Virus record (IMG/VR): IMGVR_UViG_3300042467_003293
Coordinates: 1 to 25,539 of that record
Strand: one strand, 5' to 3'
DNA length: 25,539 nt
From: a virus
Made by a program: the position numbers and the translations under genes. The notes under the pieces are model-generated. The model worked only from the letters and a program-made list of their open reading frames with translations. It was not told where the DNA came from and did no database searches. Shown here in pieces: positions 15,020-22,721 of this stretch (its first letter is position 1; each line of letters opens with the position of its first letter).

Positions 15020-15692
15020 TGTAGTTATTCACTCCTTTTGCCCCTACACCTGTCAGGTCACCACCTCCAGAGGGCTTGCTCCATGCCATGATCGTGCCAT
15101 CGGGCAACACAAAAGCGCGATTTTTTTGCTCGTGCGCCGGAGTCAGCTCCAAGTAATCGCCATATACGAAATTTGATTGACTGCCATTGACTGCCAAGGC
15201 CTTGCCAAGCAACGTGGGGCCAGTCGGACACAATGGTGTGATGCCATAGTATCGCTCTGTGCAATTAACTACAATCATTTCAATGGCAGCCTGAAGGGCC
15301 GAATTATTTGGCTGAGAGTAGAGAACAGTCGTGGCGCATGCCCAACTCGTAAAACTAAATCGCTGAATATCTCTAAAAGCTAAAAATTTAATGCGCGGCC
15401 CGATTTCCACTGGATTGGTAATTCTTACAGCAATATCCATGTACCATCCTCCCAGTTTATTCAGCAAGCAAAAGCGGCCAAGATCAGCCTTGTACGAATA
15501 AGGCTTGAGGGTGTCGTAGGCCCAGAGTACTTTCGTGTCGTAATTATCAGCAATGAACTGCCTCAGGCTCTCCTTGTTATAAATAGTGTGGCTAGCGTCA
15601 GGAAACGCAGCTTTAACAGTGCCAGTAGCATGTTGTAAAAACGGCGAAAGCCCATCGCCTGCATCGCTTAGAAAAATTTGCGAGATTTCCAT
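14982..15692 (-). CDS. GT32-like sugar transferase
   Basis: A 236-residue protein starting MEISQIFLSDAGDG (ATG 15692, two bases after the upstream stop, so longer in-frame starts are unlikely). The block SYKADLGRFCLLNKLGGWYM is the GT32 'DXD sugar-binding' region, and TGPTLLGKAL is the later conserved TGP motif. The DXD itself reads Asp-Ile-Ala, so the second acidic residue that normally binds the metal is missing. It may still transfer sugars using another ligand, or be altered. It lies between the GT4 and DUF4422 genes and overlaps the latter. Confidence 0.7.
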   Translation of the reverse strand: MEISQIFLSDAGDGLSPFLQHATGTVKAAFPDASHTIYNKESLRQFIADNYDTKVLWAYDTLKPYSYKADLGRFCLLNKLGGWYMDIAVRITNPVEIGPRIKFLAFRDIQRFSFTSWACATTVLYSQPNNSALQAAIEMIVVNCTERYYGITPLCPTGPTLLGKALAVNGSQSNFVYGDYLELTPAHEQKNRAFVLPDGTIMAWSKPSGGGDLTGVGAKGVNNYNELWAARDVYAS

Positions 15693-15694
15693 GG

Positions 15695-16918
15695 TCAAAC
15701 AATGCGAGCAGGAGTACCAAAGCCCTTGAACTCTACAGGGGCATCTTTTTGTTCTAGTGTCTGATTTACGATGTCTAGCATTTGCTTTTTTACGAAAGGC
15801 CAAGTGAAAGATTCTTGATGAATGCGGTCATGGCACCATTTCCCAGCGATTTGCAATTCTTCTCGATTGTGATAGTAATAGTCCAAAATGCCTGCCAGTT
15901 CTGAAGGGGATGGCTGCCCGCGTTCAAGTCCATAATTTCTATCAGTCTCCCAACTCTCAATAGCAATCCTCTTGACGCCATCGAAAATCTCTTTCAAGCT
16001 CGTATGATCGGGCACCACTTGCGCGACGCCGGTAGCGGCGTGCTCGGTATTGACCAGCCCCCATCCTTCCCCAATGCAAGTGTTAACGCCTAAGTCGCAA
16101 GCATTGTACACCTTGTTCAATTGTTCAATTGAAAGGCAGTTCTGAATAGAGAATTGCGGACTGGTCAAAATAAGTTTGCCAGTAGGATCGTAACCTTCGT
16201 CCCTGGCTACACGCTTAAACAATGGAACAATCTCCCATCCCATGTCTTTACTGCCCATATTGAGCCAAAGGCGAGCATCTGGCTTGTCCTTAGCAAACTT
16301 GATAAAACCTTTAATAGTCAAATCGATTCGCTTGCGCGGTTGATTTCTATTGCCATTGAAGACGATAAAAACATCCTCTGGCACTCCAAGCTCCTTCCGA
16401 CACTTTTGCTTGTCAATAGGAAAGAAATTAGAAAAATCGGTGCCATGGCCGACTATGTGCACATTTTTGTTGTAGCCGATTTTTTCGATTTCTTCCTTTG
16501 CAAATTGCGTATAAGTGATAAGGGTGTCCCATTTATTGATTGCAGGAAGCAATCCTGGAAAAAGACCATAAGAGTCGATGGGTGTATAAATAACAGTCTT
16601 AAAGCCAATGCTTTCCTTGAGTGTATCAATTTCATCCATCAAGTTAATGGCCACCCAGATATCATTTACAACAAAAACAAGGTCAGGCTTGATAATTTGC
16701 ACGAGCTCCGCAATTCGATGAGAGCCGAACGGATCGGAGCCGTGAGCCATGGCTGGATACATACGGCAATGCTGCTGCATCTCACTCGGATCGCCGTGCC
16801 AGTTCACCGCTAGCGCATGTACTTCATGCTCTGCTGCCATGGCAGGAATCAGGTATTCGGCCACCCGTCCGAATCCTGTCTGCACTCCAACATCGCCACA
16901 GTAAAGAATGGTAGCCAC
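15695..16918 (-). CDS. Glycosyltransferase family 4 (GT-B)
   Basis: A 407-residue GT-B enzyme. The N-terminal domain begins ILYCGDVGVQTGFGRVAEYL with the glycine loop. The C-terminal nucleotide-sugar domain starts at FNGNRNQPRKRIDLTIKGF (about residue 188) and contains the EX7E motif, Glu284 to Glu292, in GEGWGLVNTEHAATGVAQ. It would move a sugar from an activated donor to a growing glycan in the cytoplasm. The start is GTG 16918, the first codon of the MATILYCG-like sequence. It is divergent from the FAD oxidoreductase with 66 bases between them. The fold call is firm; donor and acceptor are unknown. Confidence 0.9.
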   Translation of the reverse strand: MATILYCGDVGVQTGFGRVAEYLIPAMAAEHEVHALAVNWHGDPSEMQQHCRMYPAMAHGSDPFGSHRIAELVQIIKPDLVFVVNDIWVAINLMDEIDTLKESIGFKTVIYTPIDSYGLFPGLLPAINKWDTLITYTQFAKEEIEKIGYNKNVHIVGHGTDFSNFFPIDKQKCRKELGVPEDVFIVFNGNRNQPRKRIDLTIKGFIKFAKDKPDARLWLNMGSKDMGWEIVPLFKRVARDEGYDPTGKLILTSPQFSIQNCLSIEQLNKVYNACDLGVNTCIGEGWGLVNTEHAATGVAQVVPDHTSLKEIFDGVKRIAIESWETDRNYGLERGQPSPSELAGILDYYYHNREELQIAGKWCHDRIHQESFTWPFVKKQMLDIVNQTLEQKDAPVEFKGFGTPARIV

Positions 16919-16984
16919 GAAAATCTTGAGACTGGCCTCATCTTAAGTGCGCTTTTAGACTGTGGCAAAAGCTGAGGCGGCGCA

Positions 16985-17959
16985 GTGGCGAAGGTGGCAA
17001 TTGTCGGGGCAGGGTGGGTGGGATGCCACCTGGCTTTAAGACTAAGCAGCCATTACGATGTGACACTTTTTGATCCATCCCCCTTCGAGGGCGCGTCACT
17101 TTTGAATCAAAACCGTCTTCACGTGGGCTACCATTACGCCCGGAACTATGCCACAAGAGAACTGTGTCAAAACACTTTTGACGCTTTCATGCGCGATTAT
17201 GGATTTTTAACAGAAGCCGTAGAGAACAATCTTTATGCCGTGCCAAGCGAAGAAAGCCTATTAGACGGAAGAACGATGGAAGCCATTTTTCCTCCATTGT
17301 CATGGCATCACGAAAGGATAGACGCTCCTTTTCTGCGTGACACTGAAATGGTCTGGCGTACTCAAGAAAGATACATCTGCCCCTTGAAAACCAAAAAATT
17401 TATGCTTGAGCGACTGTCTTCTGTTCTTCGTCGCGAGCGCATAAGCGCTGCGCAATTGCCAGCTTTGCGGCGAGACTATTCATTAATTATTGATTGCACA
17501 AACAATACGTTGCTGCGCCCTCGCACCAATGAATACTTTGAAGCAGTGGCAATGTTTATTTATGACATTGTAAAACCACTGCCGTTTGGCGCCCTCACTT
17601 ACATTGATGGTCCTTTATTCTCTATCTACCCTTTCCATGGCGGCACCATTTCTTTAAGCCATGTGATACATAGCGTCGTTCGCTCCTCTGTCGCGCCCAT
17701 CACGTTACAAGAAGTCGAGGATGATGGCCAATCAAGACGACAAGCAGAACTTCATGCTCGCCTTTATTGGCCGGACTTTTTGGACCACCTTTCGTTTTCC
17801 AGGACAGTATATTCAGTCAAGAGCAAACGTACCAATGCAAGCGCCTATAGGGCTCCTCTGTTCAAGCAAAACGACAACGTACTTTCATGCTTTACTGGTA
17901 AAATTCAAGGCATTTACTTAATAGAGGCCAGGGCTCGAGAAGTGTTGTCGGGCCTGTAA
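16985..17959 (+). CDS. FAD-dependent oxidoreductase (DAO-like)
   Basis: A 324-residue protein with an N-terminal Rossmann fold: KVAIVGAGWVGCHLALRL carries the GxGxxG dinucleotide motif, followed by an acidic strand end (VTLFDPS). NQNRLHVGYHYARNYATRE is a stretch typical of the DAO-type oxidoreductases linked to surface polysaccharide clusters. The C-terminus (SCFTGKIQGIYLIEARARE) fits the final FAD-binding part. The start is GTG 16985 with GAGG upstream. It is the only plus-strand gene of the cassette, and its end overlaps the TIM-barrel gene by 46 bases. It probably oxidises a sugar intermediate; the substrate is unknown. Confidence 0.8.
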   Translation: MAKVAIVGAGWVGCHLALRLSSHYDVTLFDPSPFEGASLLNQNRLHVGYHYARNYATRELCQNTFDAFMRDYGFLTEAVENNLYAVPSEESLLDGRTMEAIFPPLSWHHERIDAPFLRDTEMVWRTQERYICPLKTKKFMLERLSSVLRRERISAAQLPALRRDYSLIIDCTNNTLLRPRTNEYFEAVAMFIYDIVKPLPFGALTYIDGPLFSIYPFHGGTISLSHVIHSVVRSSVAPITLQEVEDDGQSRRQAELHARLYWPDFLDHLSFSRTVYSVKSKRTNASAYRAPLFKQNDNVLSCFTGKIQGIYLIEARAREVLSGL

Positions 17960-18657
17960 AGATGCGCAAAGTAATGATACTCTCCGGGATGATTTTTAGC
18001 TTTTAGCATTTCTCGAACTACGCCGCCAGAATAGCCCGTTCCGCGCAGGGCGCTTGCGAATCGTTCGTGCTTAATTTGCTCGGTGATCGGCCCAATCTTT
18101 TCGTCACTTATATGCACATGAGCGATGTAAGGAAAGTATTGCATTAAGACTTCTTCTGGCAATTGCCCTTCTAGCCAGCTACTATTTGTATCTATCATCG
18201 TTTGCACGCAAGGGAGCGAGTATTCCGCCAGGCTTTGGACAATTTCTTCGACCGTAAAGAAATAGTTTCCGCCATACTGCCTCGCCACTGGTTCGATACA
18301 AATGATGCATTCCGCTTCTTCTAACTTTTTGTGACAGGCGGCAAGGCCGTCCATTAGATAACGACAATCACCCTGTCTTAGCCCGGGACTACCAAGAATC
18401 ATGCGTTGCCATCCAAGGGTCTTGGCTTGTTTGATCAATAGCGCAAGGCATTTTTGAAGAGAAGCCTCATCCCAAAATGCTTCAATGTCCATTCCATAAA
18501 ATAATGACTGCGCCGAATATTTTTGCAAATAACCAGAGAAATGACTATGCCGCTTAAACGGCACCGCCTCTAAGAGCTCAATGCCATCAGGCAAATGCAG
18601 GACGATATCCGTATGGTCCTCCGCCTCCCAGCCAATAGCGCTAACCCCGAGCTTCAC
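17914..18657 (-). CDS. Sugar phosphate isomerase/epimerase-like TIM barrel
   Basis: A protein of about 247 residues from GTG 18657. This start is chosen because GGAGA lies 8 bases upstream and the sequence begins directly with the first barrel strand (KLGVSAIGW). The barrel shows the xylose-isomerase-like metal and substrate motifs: QRMILGSPG, ICIEPVARQYGGNYF (Glu), MIDTNSSW (Asp) and AHVHISDEK (His-x-His). Such enzymes isomerise or epimerise small sugars with a divalent metal. It overlaps the SDR gene stop by 17 bases and converges on the FAD oxidoreductase. Confidence 0.8.
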   Translation of the reverse strand: MKLGVSAIGWEAEDHTDIVLHLPDGIELLEAVPFKRHSHFSGYLQKYSAQSLFYGMDIEAFWDEASLQKCLALLIKQAKTLGWQRMILGSPGLRQGDCRYLMDGLAACHKKLEEAECIICIEPVARQYGGNYFFTVEEIVQSLAEYSLPCVQTMIDTNSSWLEGQLPEEVLMQYFPYIAHVHISDEKIGPITEQIKHERFASALRGTGYSGGVVREMLKAKNHPGEYHYFAHLYRPDNTSRALASIK

Positions 18658-19390
18658 TGATAAATTCTCCAATGAGGGTGAAATTGTCGTTGCGTCCTGG
18701 CGGCCAATAAGCGCTGCTTGTATGCATTGTAAAGTGATTGTATTCAATTCTCTCTCCCATCGTCTTTTGTGCCGAAGGAAAGAATTTGTCCATCAGTTCT
18801 TCAGTTTCGATGGGGGCGGGGAACAAATTAGCAATTCCATGAGCGGGACACCTGCGCAAATCACTCCAAAGATTACGCAGGGGATACCATTGATAACAAC
18901 TGTTGGCGTTGATTTTTTCTAATTGGTAATTGTTGGTCAAATCAAATAAGATGTTCTTCTTGATGAGCCGATGGTAAAGGGCAGGAAGTCGAACAATTTG
19001 CAAGGAATTGCACCAAAGCCGTTCTTTCACGAGCATTTCAAATAGCAAGCGATTTGCGCCATAACTCGGACTCTTTAGCTCCGGCGTAACGATTTCGTCC
19101 ATGAATGCGCATTCCCTTCCATACACGTCAATCGTCGAAATAAGCGTAACGTGATTAGCACAAATGCTTGACAAAATATCAATAATTGAAAAAATATTTT
19201 CCAGGTCGGACAGTGGATCTTGGTTCACCTTCCACTTGGAGGCAGGTAGGCAGCAAAGAACTAAGTGATCTATCGGCCAGCTTCCCGTTGTAATTTCATG
19301 AAAGTTGCTAGATGAATAGACGCGATCAAAACTGGTTTGCTCCTGCAGAGCAGAGCCAACCAATCCAGTGCTGCCAACGAGAACCTTCAT
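18641..19390 (-). CDS. NAD-dependent epimerase/dehydratase (extended SDR-like)
   Basis: A 249-residue protein, short for an extended SDR. MKVLVGSTGLVGSALQ carries the GxxGxxG nucleotide-binding loop. VTLISTIDVYGRE holds the Ser85/Thr86 site, and SPSYGANRLLFEML is the YxxxK helix, with Arg114 where Lys is usual. It probably modifies a nucleotide sugar feeding the transferases downstream. It is the first gene of the cassette, starting 21 bases after the MuF gene ends. The Lys to Arg change may lower or alter activity. Confidence 0.75.
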   Translation of the reverse strand: MKVLVGSTGLVGSALQEQTSFDRVYSSSNFHEITTGSWPIDHLVLCCLPASKWKVNQDPLSDLENIFSIIDILSSICANHVTLISTIDVYGRECAFMDEIVTPELKSPSYGANRLLFEMLVKERLWCNSLQIVRLPALYHRLIKKNILFDLTNNYQLEKINANSCYQWYPLRNLWSDLRRCPAHGIANLFPAPIETEELMDKFFPSAQKTMGERIEYNHFTMHTSSAYWPPGRNDNFTLIGEFISEARG

Positions 19391-19411
19391 GGCAAAAATA
19401 CGATAAAGCCA

Positions 19412-20089
19412 CTATACAGGCACTGTTGCTGGCTGCTGTCTTAAATACTGCACGCTGCAACGGCACCTAGCTCCGCATTCACATCGCCGGCCAGGGAGCG
19501 GCAAGGTGCCAATGGGAACTATTCCTTGGGAGGCATATCGGAGGCAGTCGGCGCAGTGTTGCGCTTGGCTGTCCAAAATTCTTCGCATAAGGCTATACCC
19601 TTGCTCTTGCTGCCGAAGCTCAGCCCCCTGCCAATAACTACCTCGAACGCTCTGAGCGTATAGGCCAATACGAGCAAGAGCCATGGGAGCAGAAACAGCC
19701 CCAGAAAGCAAGTCCCGAACAAAACCCTGTAGATAAGTATATTCTTCACGAAGTCGCTGACCGATGCGACCGTATTCTGAACTGCCCATATTGGCGCGAC
19801 CGCCATAGCCAATAACCGCTGCCTGAATATGAGCAGCTTTAAGCGATTCGCGGATACTGCCCTGCCACTGGTCAAGCGTAATTTGCTCATCAACCAACAT
19901 GCGCGTAAAGCGCCGCAGTTCTGCGTCCAGCTTATCTGTGCGCTTGTCCAAAAGCTTCTCCACTGAAGCTTTGCTTAAGAATCGGCCTTTCTCGTCCCGG
20001 TAACGTCCGCTTCGCTGGTCATATGACCACTCGGCGTCCATTCTGCTGGACAGAATGCTTTCGCTGAAGCCGCCAATATCATTCAGCAT
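19412..20089 (-). CDS. Phage head morphogenesis protein (MuF / SPP1 gp7-like)
   Basis: A 225-residue protein, the short form of the MuF family. The N-terminal part is helical and charged (EKLLDKRTDKLDAELRRFTR), and the C-terminal MuF core shows ILDSQAQHCADCLRYASQG, then LPLPGRRCECGARCRC. This Cys-rich pair replaces the usual 'C..C ... H.nCrC' and could bind a metal. MuF proteins enter the head with the portal in a few copies. ATG 20089 overlaps the portal stop by 11 bases. The identity is firm from the C-terminal core and from portal adjacency. Confidence 0.85.
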   Translation of the reverse strand: MLNDIGGFSESILSSRMDAEWSYDQRSGRYRDEKGRFLSKASVEKLLDKRTDKLDAELRRFTRMLVDEQITLDQWQGSIRESLKAAHIQAAVIGYGGRANMGSSEYGRIGQRLREEYTYLQGFVRDLLSGAVSAPMALARIGLYAQSVRGSYWQGAELRQQEQGYSLMRRILDSQAQHCADCLRYASQGIVPIGTLPLPGRRCECGARCRCSVQYLRQQPATVPV

Positions 20090-22151
20090 CGTCAGCTTCC
20101 AGAAGATCCTTAAAGCGCTCAGGGGCTTCCTCTTTCCATTGCTGTAGCGCTGCGTCTACATCGGCTTCGCTGATGAAAGAGGCTTCATCAATATCGCCAA
20201 GCATCAAGCCTTCAACCTTGACCGGCTCGATGGCATCGACTTTGCTGCTGACCAGCTTTGCAGCTCCTTTGCGGTCTGGATTGGGGTCGGCCTTGCGCTT
20301 GCGAGCAACGATTGTCTGACGCTCTTCTTTGCTCATAGCCTCGGCCTTGGCTTTGGGGAGGCACTTGGGCTTTCCCTCTTTTTCCTCGCGCCCGCCGCAT
20401 TCTCCGAGGATCTCCCCATTGGCGCCAATTCTCACCCACTCCTCTTTGAACCATTTGTCCAGATCGTCGTAGTTGACATCGCCATTGTCTCCCTTGAAGC
20501 CACTGCCGCTGCCGTGCTTCCTTTCATAAAGCTCTTTGTATTTCTGAACCATATAGGCGCTGGCATAGGCACTGGGCCACACTTTGAACTTTGCCTTGGC
20601 TGCGGCAATTGCCTGCTGATGCAAATCCTTGTCCTTGAATTCAACATCACCACGCACCTTCTCTAAGTCCCGAGAAAGAAATAGACCAGCGGAATCCTCC
20701 ACTTCCCTGCTTCCATCCATGGGAAGAGTGCCGTTTTCTTCATTCATGGGATCACGGCCACCGGGAGGCACAGCCAAGCCACCCCCCTTCTGAGTGGAAC
20801 CACCCCCTCCCTGAGCAGGAAGCTCGCGTACCACAGACGGATCGAGAGTGAGCTCCATTGACCACTCAGAGCCTCCGTAACGGGCATCTGCCACCTCCTT
20901 GGGGCTCAGCACGCCAAGCTGAATATACCGCCCGTCTACGGCCGCAACGCGAGCTCTTACGTCAGCCTTTTCTCGCTCATTAAGCTCAAACAAATTGTTG
21001 AACGAAATGCGCCAAGATTCGGGCATTCTGCCTTGCGTTGGCCCTGTCTTGCTGAGCATGATGTAAGTCATCAGCTTCTTCAAGGGGCGATGGAAAGTGG
21101 ATTGTTGATAGTCCGCAAGCGTCTTTGCAAAATCCCTTTCTTCGCTGCGCCCCGTAGATCCAAGACCGCTAGGACTTTCGCCAAACAGCACTGTGTGCGG
21201 GATTTTTGAAGCGCCAATAATGTCAACGCGCATTTTTTCTAAGATCTCTCCAACGCCGCCAAAATTTCGGCTAATGAATTCCAGCTCTTCTTTTTCTGCA
21301 TCAATTGCATAGCCGCGATACACGCTCTTGCTCATATCGTTTAGCACCAAACGATCTCGTACATCCTTCTCCTTTCCTGCCGCAAGCATTTGAGAGAGGC
21401 CGCGAATTTTATGGACGAAAATGTCAAACTCGCACAATAAAGTGGCAGCGCTATTTAGGCCGGTCCAATAGTGCTTAAAGCTTTCGTAAATAGTCTGCAG
21501 ACTGCTCATTCCCCACCCATAGTTTCTCTGTCTAATGCGATAGGGAAGCCAGTCGCCATCAAAGCGCAAAATTCTGTCTCTATGAATCTTGACTAGCTGC
21601 GGCTGGTTAATAAGATCGCCGGAAATGATTTGGTAGTAAGTTGCCTTGGAATAGTCGTACAAATTATCTTCGTTAATAAGCGGAGCGATTTGCCACCGAT
21701 CTAGAACCTCCATGCCCTCCACTGCATAAATGCGACTCTTGTCGACGGGCTGGTCGGCAGGGCGACCATCGTCAATGTAAAGAAGGATGACCGAACCTCC
21801 ATAGAGCCTGGAATTCTTAGAGGCAAGCATGAAGTTTTCAAGAATGTACAAATCCTCAATCACTTGCTCGATGCCCACCACCTCTTCGGCAGCGGCTCCC
21901 TCACCGCCGAACAAAACTTTGAAGCCCTTGCGAGTGGCCTGCTCTGCATAAATATCGACGATCCTTCGTGGCAGCCACTCCCCGTAGAGCCCCTCAAGCT
22001 CCTCTTGTGACAGAAAAATAATTGGTTGTGTCTGCGTGGACAGGCTTTTGTCTCGCCCGGCAATTCCCATGCCCGTCAAGGCATTGGCTAGCCCGTCATT
22101 TCGCAGGCCACCCACGGATGCATGACCAAGATCCACCACTTCTTCAGACAT
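20079..22151 (-). CDS. Portal protein (DUF1073) with C-terminal DUF5872 domain
   Basis: A 690-residue protein. Residues about 40-430 have the DUF1073/anti-receptor-type portal pattern: GEWLPRRIVDIYAEQATRKG, NSRLYGGSVILLYIDDG, IPHTVLFGESPSGLGSTGRS and SFNNLFELNEREKADVRA. After a Gly/Pro-rich linker (about 455-475), residues 509-635 form a separate basic domain (WPSAYASAYMVQKYKELYER, LDKWFKEEWVRIG, SKEERQTIVARKRKADP) that matches DUF5872. The portal forms the dodecameric DNA channel at one head vertex. ATG 22151 is divergent from the nuclease gene and lacks a clear ribosome site. Confidence 0.9.
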   Translation of the reverse strand: MSEEVVDLGHASVGGLRNDGLANALTGMGIAGRDKSLSTQTQPIIFLSQEELEGLYGEWLPRRIVDIYAEQATRKGFKVLFGGEGAAAEEVVGIEQVIEDLYILENFMLASKNSRLYGGSVILLYIDDGRPADQPVDKSRIYAVEGMEVLDRWQIAPLINEDNLYDYSKATYYQIISGDLINQPQLVKIHRDRILRFDGDWLPYRIRQRNYGWGMSSLQTIYESFKHYWTGLNSAATLLCEFDIFVHKIRGLSQMLAAGKEKDVRDRLVLNDMSKSVYRGYAIDAEKEELEFISRNFGGVGEILEKMRVDIIGASKIPHTVLFGESPSGLGSTGRSEERDFAKTLADYQQSTFHRPLKKLMTYIMLSKTGPTQGRMPESWRISFNNLFELNEREKADVRARVAAVDGRYIQLGVLSPKEVADARYGGSEWSMELTLDPSVVRELPAQGGGGSTQKGGGLAVPPGGRDPMNEENGTLPMDGSREVEDSAGLFLSRDLEKVRGDVEFKDKDLHQQAIAAAKAKFKVWPSAYASAYMVQKYKELYERKHGSGSGFKGDNGDVNYDDLDKWFKEEWVRIGANGEILGECGGREEKEGKPKCLPKAKAEAMSKEERQTIVARKRKADPNPDRKGAAKLVSSKVDAIEPVKVEGLMLGDIDEASFISEADVDAALQQWKEEAPERFKDLLEADDAE

Positions 22152-22202
22152 TGTTCACACAACAGGCTTGCATCTATTCTAAATGTGGCTACCATTGGGG
22201 CG

Positions 22203-22721
22203 ATGTTTTCGTTCTTTATGCCCACGCCCATTGAATTTGTCTTCTCCGAAGAGGAAAGAAAGCATGCAATGGAGGAGGGATACAGGCGACAATCGGTCAA
22301 TGAGGCGAAAGGGCTTCGTGGTCGAAACAAGGGTGCTGCTCGTGGCGACAAAGCTCTTGAAATTCACTTACTTGGCGCAGCAGGGGAAATGGCCGTGGCC
22401 ACCTTGCTGGGTCTTAAGCATGAGCTCTACAAGGAGAGCGAAGCTCGACGCGGGTCAGACGATCTGCCAGGTATCGACGTGAAAACGCGATCAAAGCACT
22501 CATACGACCTCATAGTCCAAAAAAACGAAGATCCGCGCAAGAAGTTTGTTCTCGTGACCATCGAAAATCAAAAAACCTTCATCCATGGCTGGTGCTGGGG
22601 GGAAGAGGCGATGGAGGAACGGTTTTGGGCTGATCCGGCCCGGGGGCGGCCTGCCTACTTTGTCCCCAAAGAATTTCTTCGTCCAATGAGCACCCTGAAG
22701 CCCCATGCTTTCGTGCAGTGA
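22203..22721 (+). CDS. PD-(D/E)XK-like nuclease beside TerL
   Basis: A protein of about 172 residues from ATG 22203 (an in-frame ATG at 22218 is possible). LGAAGEMAVATLLGL (Glu62), then LPGIDVKTRS (Asp92, Lys94), fits the PD-(D/E)XK nuclease core: helix with Glu, then D...xK. The C-terminal part (HGWCWGEEAM, RPAYFVPKEFLRPM) is well ordered. It overlaps TerL by 17 bases and is the first gene of the plus-strand packaging unit, in the slot where a small terminase is expected. It may assist DNA cutting or act as an independent endonuclease. The catalytic call is from motifs only. Confidence 0.6.
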   Translation: MFSFFMPTPIEFVFSEEERKHAMEEGYRRQSVNEAKGLRGRNKGAARGDKALEIHLLGAAGEMAVATLLGLKHELYKESEARRGSDDLPGIDVKTRSKHSYDLIVQKNEDPRKKFVLVTIENQKTFIHGWCWGEEAMEERFWADPARGRPAYFVPKEFLRPMSTLKPHAFVQ

